A DNA stretch of 64,000 bases. Source: an uncultured Agrococcus sp. (GTDB taxonomy: Bacteria > Actinomycetota > Actinomycetes > Actinomycetales > Microbacteriaceae). Both the position numbers and the translations under genes were made by a program. Below the pieces are notes generated by a model, which saw only the letters and a list, made by a program, of their open reading frames with translations, did not search any database and was not told where the DNA came from. The stretch is taken from NCBI RefSeq assembly GCF_945915485.1, contig NZ_CAMEFJ010000004.1:1-64000 (forward strand). Reading direction: 5' to 3'. Below are positions 55,212 to 63,824 of this stretch, one piece after another (the stretch's first letter is position 1; each line of letters begins with the position of its first letter).

Positions 55212-55982
55212 ATGCACGCTGAAGATTTATCGCTCGCTCTTCGTCTGGCCGACATCGCTGACGAGATCTCGATGCAGCACTTCCGCAGCCAGGATCTCGA
55301 GACCTGGACGAAGCCGGATCGCACCTTCGTTACGGCAGGAGACAGAGCCGTTGAACTCGCGATTCGCGACCGGTTGCACTCAGAGCGGCCGGAAGACAGC
55401 GTCCTCGGTGAGGAATTCGGAACCGAAGGAAGTGGAGCACGGCAGTGGATCATCGACCCCATCGACGGAACCGCTCATTTCATGCGCGGTGCGCCCGTGT
55501 GGGCAACACTGATCGCGTTGGCCGTGGATGACAAGCCCGTTGTCGGTGTATGTTCAGCACCGGCGTTCGGCCAGCGTTGGTGGGCGTCCGTGGGCGAAGG
55601 TGCCTGGACCAACCCTGGCGACCCGAGACGCATCCGAGTTTCGGGAACGGACACCCTCGAGCACGCCGCCTTCTCCTACAATGCGATCCAAGGGTGGGAC
55701 GGAGCGGGCCGACTCGATCAGCTCATCGCGCTGCAAAGACGTGTCTGGCGAGCACGCTCCTACGGTGACGCTTGGAGTTACATGCTGCTCGCGGAGGGCC
55801 AGATCGATGCCGTCGCGGAGTTCGATCTCCAGCCGTACGATATGGCCGCACTCGTTCCGATCGTGCAGGAGGCGGGCGGCACGTTCACCGCTGCCGACGG
55901 CAGCGAAGGTCCGTGGCACGGCAGTGCCGTTGCGAGCAACGGACTACTGCACGCCGAACTACTCGCCGCGATGGACGGATAG
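55212..55982 (+). CDS. hisN: Inositol-monophosphatase-family phosphatase, probable histidinol-phosphatase
   Basis: 256 residues. Metal-dependent phosphatase: VLGEEFGTE (first metal-ligand Glu, ~64-72), WIIDPIDGTAHFMRGAPVW (~79-97), and a C-terminal EFDLQPYDMAALVPIVQEAG block supplying the last Asp. In actinobacteria the HisN type dephosphorylates histidinol phosphate and sits near aroA/rsgA, as here. Other small phosphate monoesters remain possible. Confidence 0.88.
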   Translation: MHAEDLSLALRLADIADEISMQHFRSQDLETWTKPDRTFVTAGDRAVELAIRDRLHSERPEDSVLGEEFGTEGSGARQWIIDPIDGTAHFMRGAPVWATLIALAVDDKPVVGVCSAPAFGQRWWASVGEGAWTNPGDPRRIRVSGTDTLEHAAFSYNAIQGWDGAGRLDQLIALQRRVWRARSYGDAWSYMLLAEGQIDAVAEFDLQPYDMAALVPIVQEAGGTFTAADGSEGPWHGSAVASNGLLHAELLAAMDG

Positions 55983-55991
55983 TCTGCAGCC

Positions 55992-56288
55992 ATGCGCGAG
56001 ATCACCGTACAAGAGCTTCACGCCGACCCGAATGTTCCTGTCGTCGACGTGCGGGAGCTCGACGAGTGGCAAGCCGGCAGGGTACCGCGAGCCGAGCACA
56101 TGCCGATGGCGCAGGTACCCGTTCGATACCCGGAGATTCCGGATGGCGCCGCTATCATCTGCGCGTCCGGTGGCCGCAGCGCGCGCGTCGTCGAGTACCT
56201 GGAGCAGTCGCTCGGCATCGTGACCATGAACGTCACGGGTGGCACGAATGCGTGGCTAGAAGCGGGATACCCGGCCGACCGCGGATAA
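55992..56288 (+). CDS. Rhodanese-like domain protein
   Basis: 98 residues, a single rhodanese domain: VPVVDVRELDEWQAGRVPRA ( ~15-34), the active-site loop ICASGGRSARV with Cys at ~55 and the terminal NVTGGTNAWLEAGYPADRG. Probably moves sulfur or senses thiol state. It starts 9 bp after hisN, so it is co-transcribed with it. Partner protein unknown. Confidence 0.88.
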   Translation: MREITVQELHADPNVPVVDVRELDEWQAGRVPRAEHMPMAQVPVRYPEIPDGAAIICASGGRSARVVEYLEQSLGIVTMNVTGGTNAWLEAGYPADRG

Positions 56289-56323
56289 CGCGACCGGCCG
56301 GGTACCTGACCACTCGTGTTGGT

Positions 56324-57694
56324 TCAGGGCTCGACGACGAGCTTCCTGTTCATGAATTCCTCCATGCCGCGGGGCCCGAGCTCACGCCCGAATCCGGAGC
56401 GCTTGACGCCACCGAACGGCATGTCGTAGTCCTCACCGTTCGCGCCGTTGATCGACACCATGCCCACGTCGAGCCTCGCCGCGACAGACCTGGCAACGTC
56501 GAGGTCGTCGGCCCAGATCCGTGATCCGAGGCCGTACGGTGTCGCGTTCGCGATGCGAACCGCGTCGTCCACGTCCTTCGCCCTGTAGACCTGGCCTATG
56601 GGCCCGAACAGCTCCTGGCCGTATGCCGCCATGGTCTCCGTGATGCCGCCGAGCAGAGCGGGGGCAACCCTTGTGTCGCCTGAATCCGCAACGTCACCGG
56701 CGAGCACCTGCGCACCGTCCGCGACGGCTGCTCCCACCTGTGTGCGCAGATTGTCGGCAGCTGCCTGCGATGAGAGCGGGCCGACGAGCGCTTCGCCGTC
56801 CTCCGGCTCTCCCACCTTCATCTCGGAAAGCGCTGCCGACACCTTTTCGACGAACTCGTCGTACTGCTCGTCGACGACGATGAATCGTTTGGAAGCGTTG
56901 CACGCCTGCCCCGAGTTCTCCATACGGCCCTCGATCGCCGCTTCGACGACGGCGTCGAGATCCGAGGCACCGAGCACGAGGAAGGGGTCGGAGCCACCGA
57001 GCTCCAGCACGACCTTCTTCAGATTGCGCCCTGCTACCTCCGCCACCGCAGCACCGGCCCGCTCGGAGCCGGTCAGCGATACTCCACGCACCGCTGGCGA
57101 GGGAATGACGATGTCGGCGATCTGCTCGTTCGTAGCGAAGACATTCTCGTACGCACCCTGCGGCAGACCGGCCTCTTCCAGAATCTCCGCGATCATGCTT
57201 GCCGACCATGGGCACTGCGGAGCGTGCTTCAACACGACCGTATTGCCGAGGACGAGGTTCGGCATAGCGAACCTGGCTACCTGATAGTAGGGGAAGTTCC
57301 ACGGCATGATGCCGAGGATGACGCCCTGGGCCTCCTTGCGAACGCGCGCGTCGACTCCGGCGCGGTTCTCCAGAACTTCGTCCGCCAGGAACTGCTCGGC
57401 GTTGTCGGCGTAATAACCGATGATCTCACCGGAGAATTCGGCTTCGAACAGGCCCTGCTCCAGCGGCTTACCCATTTCGATCTGGATGATTTCCGCGAGC
57501 TCTTGCTTGCGGTCGATGAATGCCTTCGCCGCTTTCTGCAGAATTTCAACGCGTTCGGAGAGCGGGCGGCTGGCCCAGGGTTCGTACGCGGCATCCGCCC
57601 GAGCAACGCTCTCGCGAATCTGTTCGTCGGTGGCCGTCGGATATTCCTTGACGGTCTCTCCCGTGTAGGGATTCACGACGCGATAGTTGGTCAT
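56324..57694 (-). CDS. NAD(P)-dependent aldehyde dehydrogenase, succinate-semialdehyde type
   Basis: 456 residues. Motifs: IMPWNFPYYQVARFAMPNLV (~133-152), SLTGSERAGAAVAEVAGRNL (~209-228), VLELGGSDPFLVL (general base Glu) and the nucleophile NSGQACNASKRFIV (~264-277). PFGGVKRSGFGRELGPRGME at the end is typical of succinate-semialdehyde dehydrogenases. The substrate is inferred from family similarity only. It converges on the rhodanese gene; downstream of an NMO-like and an SDR gene on the same strand. Confidence 0.9.
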   Translation of the reverse strand: MTNYRVVNPYTGETVKEYPTATDEQIRESVARADAAYEPWASRPLSERVEILQKAAKAFIDRKQELAEIIQIEMGKPLEQGLFEAEFSGEIIGYYADNAEQFLADEVLENRAGVDARVRKEAQGVILGIMPWNFPYYQVARFAMPNLVLGNTVVLKHAPQCPWSASMIAEILEEAGLPQGAYENVFATNEQIADIVIPSPAVRGVSLTGSERAGAAVAEVAGRNLKKVVLELGGSDPFLVLGASDLDAVVEAAIEGRMENSGQACNASKRFIVVDEQYDEFVEKVSAALSEMKVGEPEDGEALVGPLSSQAAADNLRTQVGAAVADGAQVLAGDVADSGDTRVAPALLGGITETMAAYGQELFGPIGQVYRAKDVDDAVRIANATPYGLGSRIWADDLDVARSVAARLDVGMVSINGANGEDYDMPFGGVKRSGFGRELGPRGMEEFMNRKLVVEP

Positions 57695-57733
57695 CTTCCA
57701 CTCCTGATCTTCTTTGAACCGATGCTGCTCAGC

Positions 57734-58768
57734 CTATCGTCCGTCGCTCAGCAAAGCGGTCACGATTTCCGCCGCCGGGGCTGCCCGGATGTCCTGCCAG
57801 CGCTCTCCCGCCCACAGGTGGACCCATTCTGGGTTGCAGTGGTGCGCAGCGGCACGGCGGAGATCTCTCGTCAGCCAGTGAACATCCGGATATCCGGTCG
57901 GCGCGTCGACTCCAAGCCGTGTCCAGGCATTAGTGAGGGCACGCGCCGGTCTGCCTGTGAAAGCCCTGGTCACGACCGTGGAAGAAAAACGAGCGTCCTG
58001 CAGTGCTTGACGGTGCACCCCGGAGGTTCCCGCTTCGTCCGCGAGGAGAAACGCAGTACCGCAAGACACGGCGGCAGCGCCGCCCCTGAGCGCGGCTTCA
58101 ACGCCTGCGGCATCGACGATTCCGCCCGCGACGACAACGGGCGCATCGAGTGGCAACAGCCCGTACAGGAGGTCGGCGACGGTCTCGCTTCCTGGCTTCC
58201 GCAGCGGATCGTGCGTGCTTCTATGACCTCCCGCGGATGCCGCCTGCGCGATCAAGACATCGGCTCCGATCTCGAGCGCCCTGCGCCCCTCCTCCACGCA
58301 GGTCACGGTGACGCCGACCGTGACGCCCGCGCCGTGCAGTCTCGAGACATCGTGAGCCGTGGGAAGCCCAAAGGTGAACGTGACCAGCGCGGGAGCCTCT
58401 TGCACGAGTGCATCGATCTTCGCCTCGTAGTCATCGTCATCGTGCACCGGCTCACCGAGCCTCGAGCCGAGACGTTCGGCGACGGGCGCCAGCAGCTCGG
58501 AGTACCGCCGGAGCTGCTCAGCACTCACGGTACGAGGTTGCGGCGTGAAGACGTTGACGCCGACCGGCCCCGGGTGGCGCTCACGAAATGCGACAAGATC
58601 GGCTGCGACGGCATCGGCGGGAAGGTATCCCGCGGCCAACGTCGGCATCCCGCCGGCGCCACCGACGGCGACGGCAAGGTCGACCGTCGTGACGCCCCCT
58701 GCCATCGGCGCCAGCCAGACTTTGCGGGCAAGGAGGTCGGCGATGCTCATGTCAATGAGTGTAGTCAC
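57734..58768 (-). CDS. Nitronate monooxygenase-like flavoprotein
   Basis: 344 residues. FMN TIM-barrel of the NMO/2-nitropropane dioxygenase family: WLAPMAGGVTTVDLAVAVGG (~18-37), GPVGVNVFTP, VIVAQAASAGGHRS-type DVLIAQAASAGGHRSTHD (~172-189) with the catalytic-type His, and VVVAGGIVDAAGVEAALRGG (~210-229). It may detoxify propionate-3-nitronate or reduce enoyl groups. GTG 58768 is preferred because AGGGAG is then correctly spaced. Confidence 0.85.
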   Translation of the reverse strand: MTTLIDMSIADLLARKVWLAPMAGGVTTVDLAVAVGGAGGMPTLAAGYLPADAVAADLVAFRERHPGPVGVNVFTPQPRTVSAEQLRRYSELLAPVAERLGSRLGEPVHDDDDYEAKIDALVQEAPALVTFTFGLPTAHDVSRLHGAGVTVGVTVTCVEEGRRALEIGADVLIAQAASAGGHRSTHDPLRKPGSETVADLLYGLLPLDAPVVVAGGIVDAAGVEAALRGGAAAVSCGTAFLLADEAGTSGVHRQALQDARFSSTVVTRAFTGRPARALTNAWTRLGVDAPTGYPDVHWLTRDLRRAAAHHCNPEWVHLWAGERWQDIRAAPAAEIVTALLSDGR

Positions 58769-58789
58769 CGACTCCCTGCACGCGAGTGA

Positions 58790-59563
58790 CTACATCGCGC
58801 CCGTGTAGCCTCCGTCGACGTGGATGGTCGTGCCGGTCACGTAGGACGCCGCGTCGGACGCCAACCAAAGGCTCGCCTGCGCGATTTCCTCCGGCTGTGC
58901 AAAGCGGTGCAGTGCCGAGAGCTGCTTCGGGTACTCAACGGGATCGAGGCCGAACTGCTCGATGGCACCGCGCAACATCGGGGTGTCTACCGCGCCGGGT
59001 GCGACAGAGTTCACACGAATACCGTGCGGGCCGTTCTCAACGGCCGCTGTCTTCGTGAGCGCATTGACGCCGTGCTTTGCGGCGTTGTATGCGATCGTCT
59101 GCGGCTGCACCCGAAACCCCGAAGTCGATGAGATGTTCACGATGGCGCCACCATCGCCCTGCTGCAACAGCTGCCGCAGCTCGTACTTCATCGTCAGTGC
59201 CGTCCCCTTCAGGTCAACAGCCATCAGGCGATCCCAGTAGTCTTCGTCGATCTCCGACGCCAAGTTCTGGTCGGGCGTCAGAGCGGCGTTGTTGACTGCC
59301 ACGTCCAGGCGACCATAGTGTTCGACGGTTGCCGCGACCATGGCTTCTGCTTGTTCGCCATCGGAGATGTCCACTTGCACGAAGTGCGCGTCACCTCCCG
59401 CCGACAGAATTTCGGCGGCGACGGCTTCGCCCTTCTCGCGATTGAAGTCGGCGACGACGACTTTAGCGCCGGCCTCGGCGAACAGCCGTGCCGTGGCCTC
59501 TCCCATGCCCATCGCGGCACCCGTTACGATCGCGACTTTACCTTCAAGAACCGGAAACGTCAT
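58790..59563 (-). CDS. Short-chain dehydrogenase/reductase
   Basis: 257 residues. Cofactor motif AIVTGAAMGMGEATARLFAE (~11-30), NNAALT in the NNAG position, catalytic S and YNAAKHGVNAL (Y-x3-K), and a C-terminal VTGTTIHVDGGYTGAM. The TGAAMGMG variant and the VVADFNREKG segment after the second strand suggest NAD preference. Upstream of the NMO-like gene by 21 bp, so probably one transcript. Substrate unknown. Confidence 0.9.
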   Translation of the reverse strand: MTFPVLEGKVAIVTGAAMGMGEATARLFAEAGAKVVVADFNREKGEAVAAEILSAGGDAHFVQVDISDGEQAEAMVAATVEHYGRLDVAVNNAALTPDQNLASEIDEDYWDRLMAVDLKGTALTMKYELRQLLQQGDGGAIVNISSTSGFRVQPQTIAYNAAKHGVNALTKTAAVENGPHGIRVNSVAPGAVDTPMLRGAIEQFGLDPVEYPKQLSALHRFAQPEEIAQASLWLASDAASYVTGTTIHVDGGYTGAM

Positions 59564-59690
59564 TTCTCCAAGCCTCTCTGTTCTCCGGCATCGCTCTTCG
59601 ACACCTTCTTAATCGGGTCAACAAGACCCTCGCAGAATTATTCCAAATTTGAACTAACAGAGATGCCGCTTCCGTGGAGTCGACAAAAAA

Positions 59691-59713
59691 GAGCCCCGGG
59701 GAAACCGGGGCTC
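59691..59713. terminator. Bidirectional rho-independent terminator
   Basis: GAGCCCCGG / CCGGGGCTC with a GGAAA loop. Six A precede the stem (a T-tract for minus-strand transcripts such as ssrA) and TTT follows it. It lies downstream of the tmRNA gene and upstream of the SDR gene. Confidence 0.85.
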
Positions 59714-59822
59714 TTTCATTCGCGCGACGCTCTGTGATGTTCCTCGCGCTTACGCGCTCGTCAACAATCCCGATCGCCTCGGGAGAGGATGCGTGCATCC
59801 ACTCCCGAGATTCAATCGCTAG

Positions 59823-60192
59823 TGGAGATGGGGGGAATCGAACCCCCGTCCACTGCCACACAGTGAGGCTTCTCCGGGTGCAGTCTGTGGATATTCGTTC
59901 TACTCGGCCCCGCCCTTTGTCACAGACATCTAGGACGACGGGCCCAGTCACAGAAAAAGTCCCGCACTACCCTGTGACGCAGTAGTGCAGCAAGCTCTCA
60001 AAACGACGCCAGGGTCCCGAGCGAGAGCATCTCGGGTCTGACGGACTTCGGGCTCGCCTTATGCAGCGAGGGCGAAGTCGGTGCGCTTTGCGTTGGCACC
60101 TATAGTTTCGCAGGGGGCGTTTACGAGATAACCCTGCATCCTCGACCCGCTTCCCACCACGCATATGAACAGTGTCGAAACCGATCATCCCC
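59823..60192 (-). ncRNA. ssrA: tmRNA
   Basis: About 370 nt. The 5' end GGGGATGATCGGTTTCGAC pairs with the 3' end CATCTCC-A to form the tRNA-like acceptor stem, and GGGGGTTCGATTCCCCCC gives the T arm. The tag frame (60059-60097) encodes ANAKRTDFALAA and ends TAA, matching the TDFALAA tags of actinobacteria. CCA is not encoded. It is on the same strand as smpB about 3.6 kb upstream, and a terminator follows. It rescues stalled ribosomes with SmpB. Confidence 0.97.
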
Positions 60193-60344
60193 GTGGGGTA
60201 GCGTCGCGCGCTGTTGACTTGTCAATGAACATCCGGCCACTAGCGTGACCAGCCCTCCATAGTACCACGTACTCGCGCTGTAGCCACAGATGACAATATC
60301 CCGCACTGGCGGCTCATCATCCTTCGATTCGCTACCGTGAGTGC

Positions 60345-60743
60345 ATGAAGGTTCTCCCACGATGGTCAGTGTTGTTCGCCGCCGCGGTTCTCGTCGTGAC
60401 AGGATGCGCATCCCAAGACGGCCCTTTCGATTCTGGCGACATCGCGAACGTACCGACCGAAGCACCGACGAGTCTGGTCGAAAACCTCGACGCTGAGAGC
60501 ATCAGGTATTTCGGGCAGGATCCGCGCGGTGCGGACGTCTACGGCGGCACGATCGATGCGGAAGATGCCTGGTGCCTGGTCATCTTGGATGCGGAAGGCA
60601 CGTCAGGAGGCGGGTGCGGCGACGGCTTAGGGCAGCTGCGCGTGTTCTTCGAGGGATGCACCTACCGACTCTCACAGGACCCGGTCCTGGACGCAGGTGA
60701 CGAAGAGCTCCTCGGCGATCATCTCACGGTCAGCTGCCCGTAA
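60345..60743 (+). CDS. Small secreted lipoprotein, unknown function
   Basis: 132 residues. Signal peptide with lipobox VTGC (Cys21), an unstructured-looking start, then a compact domain with three further cysteines (DAWCLVILDAEGTSGGGCGD and FFEGCTYRL) and a final Cys in LTVSCP. I recognise no named family. It ends 4 bp before the end of the convergent pfkA gene with no obvious terminator between them. Confidence 0.75.
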   Translation: MKVLPRWSVLFAAAVLVVTGCASQDGPFDSGDIANVPTEAPTSLVENLDAESIRYFGQDPRGADVYGGTIDAEDAWCLVILDAEGTSGGGCGDGLGQLRVFFEGCTYRLSQDPVLDAGDEELLGDHLTVSCP

Positions 60744-60747
60744 GCGA

Positions 60748-61776
60748 TCACCCGAACAGGTGCTTGATCTCCTCGTAGCGTGATGCCGGCACGGTCTTGA
60801 GCGAACCGAGCGCCTCGTCCAGCGTTACGCGAACGATATCGGTCCCCCGCAGGGCGACCATGCTGCCCCAATCGCCGTCGGCCACGGCGCGTACGGCACC
60901 GATACCGAACCGTGTGGCGAGCACCCGATCGGCTCCCGTCGGAGCGCCTCCTCGCTGAATGTGACCGAGTACCGTCGCTCGAGATTCGATACCCGTGTGC
61001 TCCTGAATCATCGGGGCGAGCATCTCGGAGACACCGCCGAGTCGCGGCCGGTTCGCCTCGTCGTTGCCCCTGGTCGAGTACTCCTGATCCATGTCCTTGA
61101 GCTTGAAGCCCTCCGATACGACGACGAGCGGGGCTCGGCCACGGTCGTAGACCTGGCGAACGTAGTCGCCGATCTCCTCGATCGAAACGGGGTGCTCCGG
61201 AATGAGAATCACGTGAGCTCCGACCGAAACACCCGAGTGCAGTGCAATCCAGCCGACGTGGCGCCCCATGACCTCCAGCACCATGCACCTCATGTGACTG
61301 TCGCCCGTCGTGCGCAGTCTGTCTCCAGCTTCCGTTGCGATCTCCACGGCCGTGTCGAACCCGAAGGTGTAATCGGTAGCGTCCAGATCGTTGTCGATGG
61401 TCTTCGGTACGCCGACGACGGGCATACCGTCGTTGAACAGCCGACGAGCCCCCGAGAGGGTCCCCTCTCCGCCGATCGCGATGATGCCGTCGATGCCGAG
61501 ACGGTCCATGGTCGCCTTCATCTTCTCGGGCCCGCCGCCCTCCGCGTCGTAGGGATGCGTACGGCTGGTACCGATAATCGTGCCCCCAACACGCGATAGC
61601 CCGCGGACCGCGGACCGATTGAGCGCGCGAACATCGCCCTCTATCAGCCCGCGCCAGCCGTCCCGGATGCCGACGAAGTCGTAGTCGTACTCCTTAATGC
61701 CGGTCAGCACGGCAGCTCTAATCACTGCGTTGAGACCCGGGCAGTCTCCCCCGGAGGTCAGAATTCCGATACGCAT
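60748..61776 (-). CDS. pfkA: 6-phosphofructokinase
   Basis: 342 residues. Committed step of glycolysis. Motifs: GILTSGGDCPGLNAVIRAAV at the N-terminus (~4-23), GGEGTLSGA (~102-110), PKTIDNDLDATDYTFGFDTA (~124-143), MGRHVGWIAL and GHIQRGGAPTGADRVLATRF. The Gly at the position equivalent to E. coli 104 with Lys at the 124 equivalent is the mixed pattern of actinobacterial group III enzymes, usually ATP-dependent; pyrophosphate use cannot be excluded by sequence alone. Confidence 0.95.
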   Translation of the reverse strand: MRIGILTSGGDCPGLNAVIRAAVLTGIKEYDYDFVGIRDGWRGLIEGDVRALNRSAVRGLSRVGGTIIGTSRTHPYDAEGGGPEKMKATMDRLGIDGIIAIGGEGTLSGARRLFNDGMPVVGVPKTIDNDLDATDYTFGFDTAVEIATEAGDRLRTTGDSHMRCMVLEVMGRHVGWIALHSGVSVGAHVILIPEHPVSIEEIGDYVRQVYDRGRAPLVVVSEGFKLKDMDQEYSTRGNDEANRPRLGGVSEMLAPMIQEHTGIESRATVLGHIQRGGAPTGADRVLATRFGIGAVRAVADGDWGSMVALRGTDIVRVTLDEALGSLKTVPASRYEEIKHLFG

Positions 61777-61965
61777 TGCACGCTCCTGTATAGCTTTCGC
61801 GGATAACCAGTCTCTCGCACTCGATAGGTACCGCGCATCGGTTGCGACGCGACGCGCTCTTCGACGCAGGAAGATCGTGGGGACCGTACGAGGCTACGCC
61901 GGATCGACAGTTTCCACCACTTTGCCTCAGTGTCTAGGGAGTGCTGGAAACGGTCCGCCGCTTTT

Positions 61966-61993
61966 AAGCTGACAGTCGGCCATCTGTCAGCTT
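61966..61993. repeat. 10-bp perfect inverted repeat upstream of a membrane protein pair
   Basis: AAGCTGACAG (61966-61975) and CTGTCAGCTT (61984-61993) with an 8-nt spacer, 47 bp before the ATG of the next gene. It could be an operator or a transcript hairpin. The rest of 61777-62039 shows no gene. Confidence 0.5.
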
Positions 61994-62039
61994 CACCCGT
62001 CTACCCTAGAGATACGAACCATTCTCGGGAGGACCTGCT

Positions 62040-62384
62040 ATGACGTACCCTCCGCCGAATCCTGAATCGGCACAGCCGTACTACGGGCCGCCACCCGCCG
62101 GGCCTGCTGGTCAGGATTGGAATGGCAGCGGATATCCACCGGCTGCCGGGCCACCGGCCGGCCCCAACCAACAGTCGAAGAAGTCTCGTGTAGGTCTCTT
62201 CCTCGGAACCAGCACTCCCGGCGGCGTCGTAACGGCTCTCGGCATGACGCACGCCGAGGGCATGCAGCACGGCGACTCAGCGGCATCCGACAGCAACGAA
62301 TCCAACCTGTTCGAACTCGCGGTCGAACTCCTTTCGGGCCAAGACCGCGTCCTCGAGGCACGTGACGGCGTCCTCATCCCCTAG
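62040..62384 (+). CDS. Pro/Gly/Gln-rich protein, probable decayed paralogue of the next gene
   Basis: 114 residues. It starts like the following gene (PPPNPESAQPYYGPPPAGPA, then a Pro/Ala/Gly/Gln run) and reaches a KKSRVGLFLG stretch exactly where the neighbour has its KKKRLGLILG pre-helix segment. The helix is then lost (TSTPGGVVTALGMTHAEGMQ) and an unrelated acidic tail ends at residue 114. Either a truncated relic or a short soluble derivative. GGAGG ribosome-binding site 6 bp upstream supports translation. Confidence 0.6.
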   Translation: MTYPPPNPESAQPYYGPPPAGPAGQDWNGSGYPPAAGPPAGPNQQSKKSRVGLFLGTSTPGGVVTALGMTHAEGMQHGDSAASDSNESNLFELAVELLSGQDRVLEARDGVLIP

Positions 62385-62395
62385 AAAGTAGCACC

Positions 62396-63778
62396 ATGAC
62401 GAACTACCCCCCGCACCAGTCCAACCCGAATCCTGACAACACCGGCCCGGTTCAACAGCCGGGGCAGAACCCATCGGCTCCCGGTTACGACCAGTACTCG
62501 CAGCAGCAGTACCCGCAGGGCCAGTTTCAGCAGCAGTACCCACAGGACCCCCAACAGGGCGTGCCGCAACAGCAGGGCGGCTATGACGGGTACGGCGGCC
62601 AGCAGCCTCCTTACGTCGACCAAGGGGGCGGCTACGTAGGCGGTTACGGCGGCGACGGAAATCAGTACGGCGGGCCGGGCGACGGAAGCTACGGCGGACC
62701 CGGAGGACCCGGCGAAGGCGGAGGCAAGAAAAAGAAGAAGCGCCTCGGTCTCATTCTCGGCATCACGATTCCGGTAGCTGTCATTGCGATTCTCGGCCTG
62801 CTTGCGGCCATCTTCGTCCCGCAGTATCTCAAGCAGCAGGAGATTGACGAGGCGGTCGCAACCTACAACCAGGAGCACGACGCGTGGTCGACAACGTTCA
62901 CAGAGGATCAGTTGGCCGCGCTCGAGAGTTCCTTCGACGGTCTGGACGTGCTCTCGGCGGCCAACGGCGACTACTCGGGGGACGGTTCGTTCGGTGAAAC
63001 GTGTTCTCAGCTGGATGGGCTGGCACCGGTCTTCGAAGAACTTTCCGGTGGCGAGCCTCCCGCACGCCCCAACGTGGAGGATGCGGAAGGTAACGAGGAA
63101 TACGACGCAGCTGTTCAGCAATACAGTGAGTACCAGGCCCGTTACGAAGGCAGCGCCGAGCTGCTGGAGCTCATTGAGTCCACGATGGGCTCGGCGCCGG
63201 CAGAGTGCGCGTTCGTGGGCGAATTCACCGAAATCTACGACCGCTATCAGGGTAATCTCGACTCGCTCGAGTCGTTCGCGCGAGCACTCTCCGACGGTGA
63301 TGAGTACCGTTTGCCCGCCATCGAGGAGGACGGTGAGTGGATTATCACCTGCCAGTCGAGCTACGGCTGCTACGACGAGTCGACGTCGTCGAAGCGACAG
63401 GCGAATGCCGACGCATACGAATCGGCCTACGTCGCATACGCGGACGACATGGTCGGCCTGTACACGAACCACTGCCCCGCGGGCATGGACGACGCCTGCT
63501 CGGTATACGTGCAGTACTGGGAAGAGTACGGAGCGCTGGAACGTGAGGTGGTGAACTCGTTCACGAGCGACCCCGTTGAGCAGATCGAAGAGCACGATGT
63601 CGTGTCGTACGACCGCCTCCAGGCAGAAGGCGATGTGAACGACTGGCTCAGCTCGAACTCCGTGACGAGCGGGCACGATGACCCGCTCATCGCCTCGGCT
63701 GAGAGCTTCAACGGGAGCCGTGACGCGCTCCTGAATCAGGCCGGCATCGTGCTGGGCGGCGAAGAAAGCGAACAGTAA
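62396..63778 (+). CDS. Membrane protein with Pro/Gln/Gly-rich cytoplasmic head and extracytoplasmic domain
   Basis: 460 residues. Residues 1-112 are low complexity (Q/P/G/Y-rich, e.g. QQQYPQGQFQQQYPQDPQQG), followed by a Lys cluster (KKKKKR), one transmembrane helix LGLILGITIPVAVIAILGLL (~117-136), and a ~310-residue extracytoplasmic domain rich in E, D, Y and S with six cysteines, including ECAFV, TCQSSYGCYD and NHCPAGMDDACSVY. The domain is unnamed as far as I can tell. Operon with the shorter preceding gene (12-bp gap). Function unknown. Confidence 0.78.
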   Translation: MTNYPPHQSNPNPDNTGPVQQPGQNPSAPGYDQYSQQQYPQGQFQQQYPQDPQQGVPQQQGGYDGYGGQQPPYVDQGGGYVGGYGGDGNQYGGPGDGSYGGPGGPGEGGGKKKKKRLGLILGITIPVAVIAILGLLAAIFVPQYLKQQEIDEAVATYNQEHDAWSTTFTEDQLAALESSFDGLDVLSAANGDYSGDGSFGETCSQLDGLAPVFEELSGGEPPARPNVEDAEGNEEYDAAVQQYSEYQARYEGSAELLELIESTMGSAPAECAFVGEFTEIYDRYQGNLDSLESFARALSDGDEYRLPAIEEDGEWIITCQSSYGCYDESTSSKRQANADAYESAYVAYADDMVGLYTNHCPAGMDDACSVYVQYWEEYGALEREVVNSFTSDPVEQIEEHDVVSYDRLQAEGDVNDWLSSNSVTSGHDDPLIASAESFNGSRDALLNQAGIVLGGEESEQ

Positions 63779-63790
63779 CGAGTGCGGCCG

Positions 63791-63824
63791 ATCGGCTCGG
63801 CGCGGTTCTACTCGCCGAGCCGAT
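63791..63824. terminator. Hairpin between convergent genes before smpB
   Basis: Perfect 12-bp stem ATCGGCTCGGCG / CGCCGAGCCGAT with a 10-nt loop. It spans the smpB stop codon on the minus strand and follows the preceding gene by 12 bp, so it can serve both. Confidence 0.7.
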
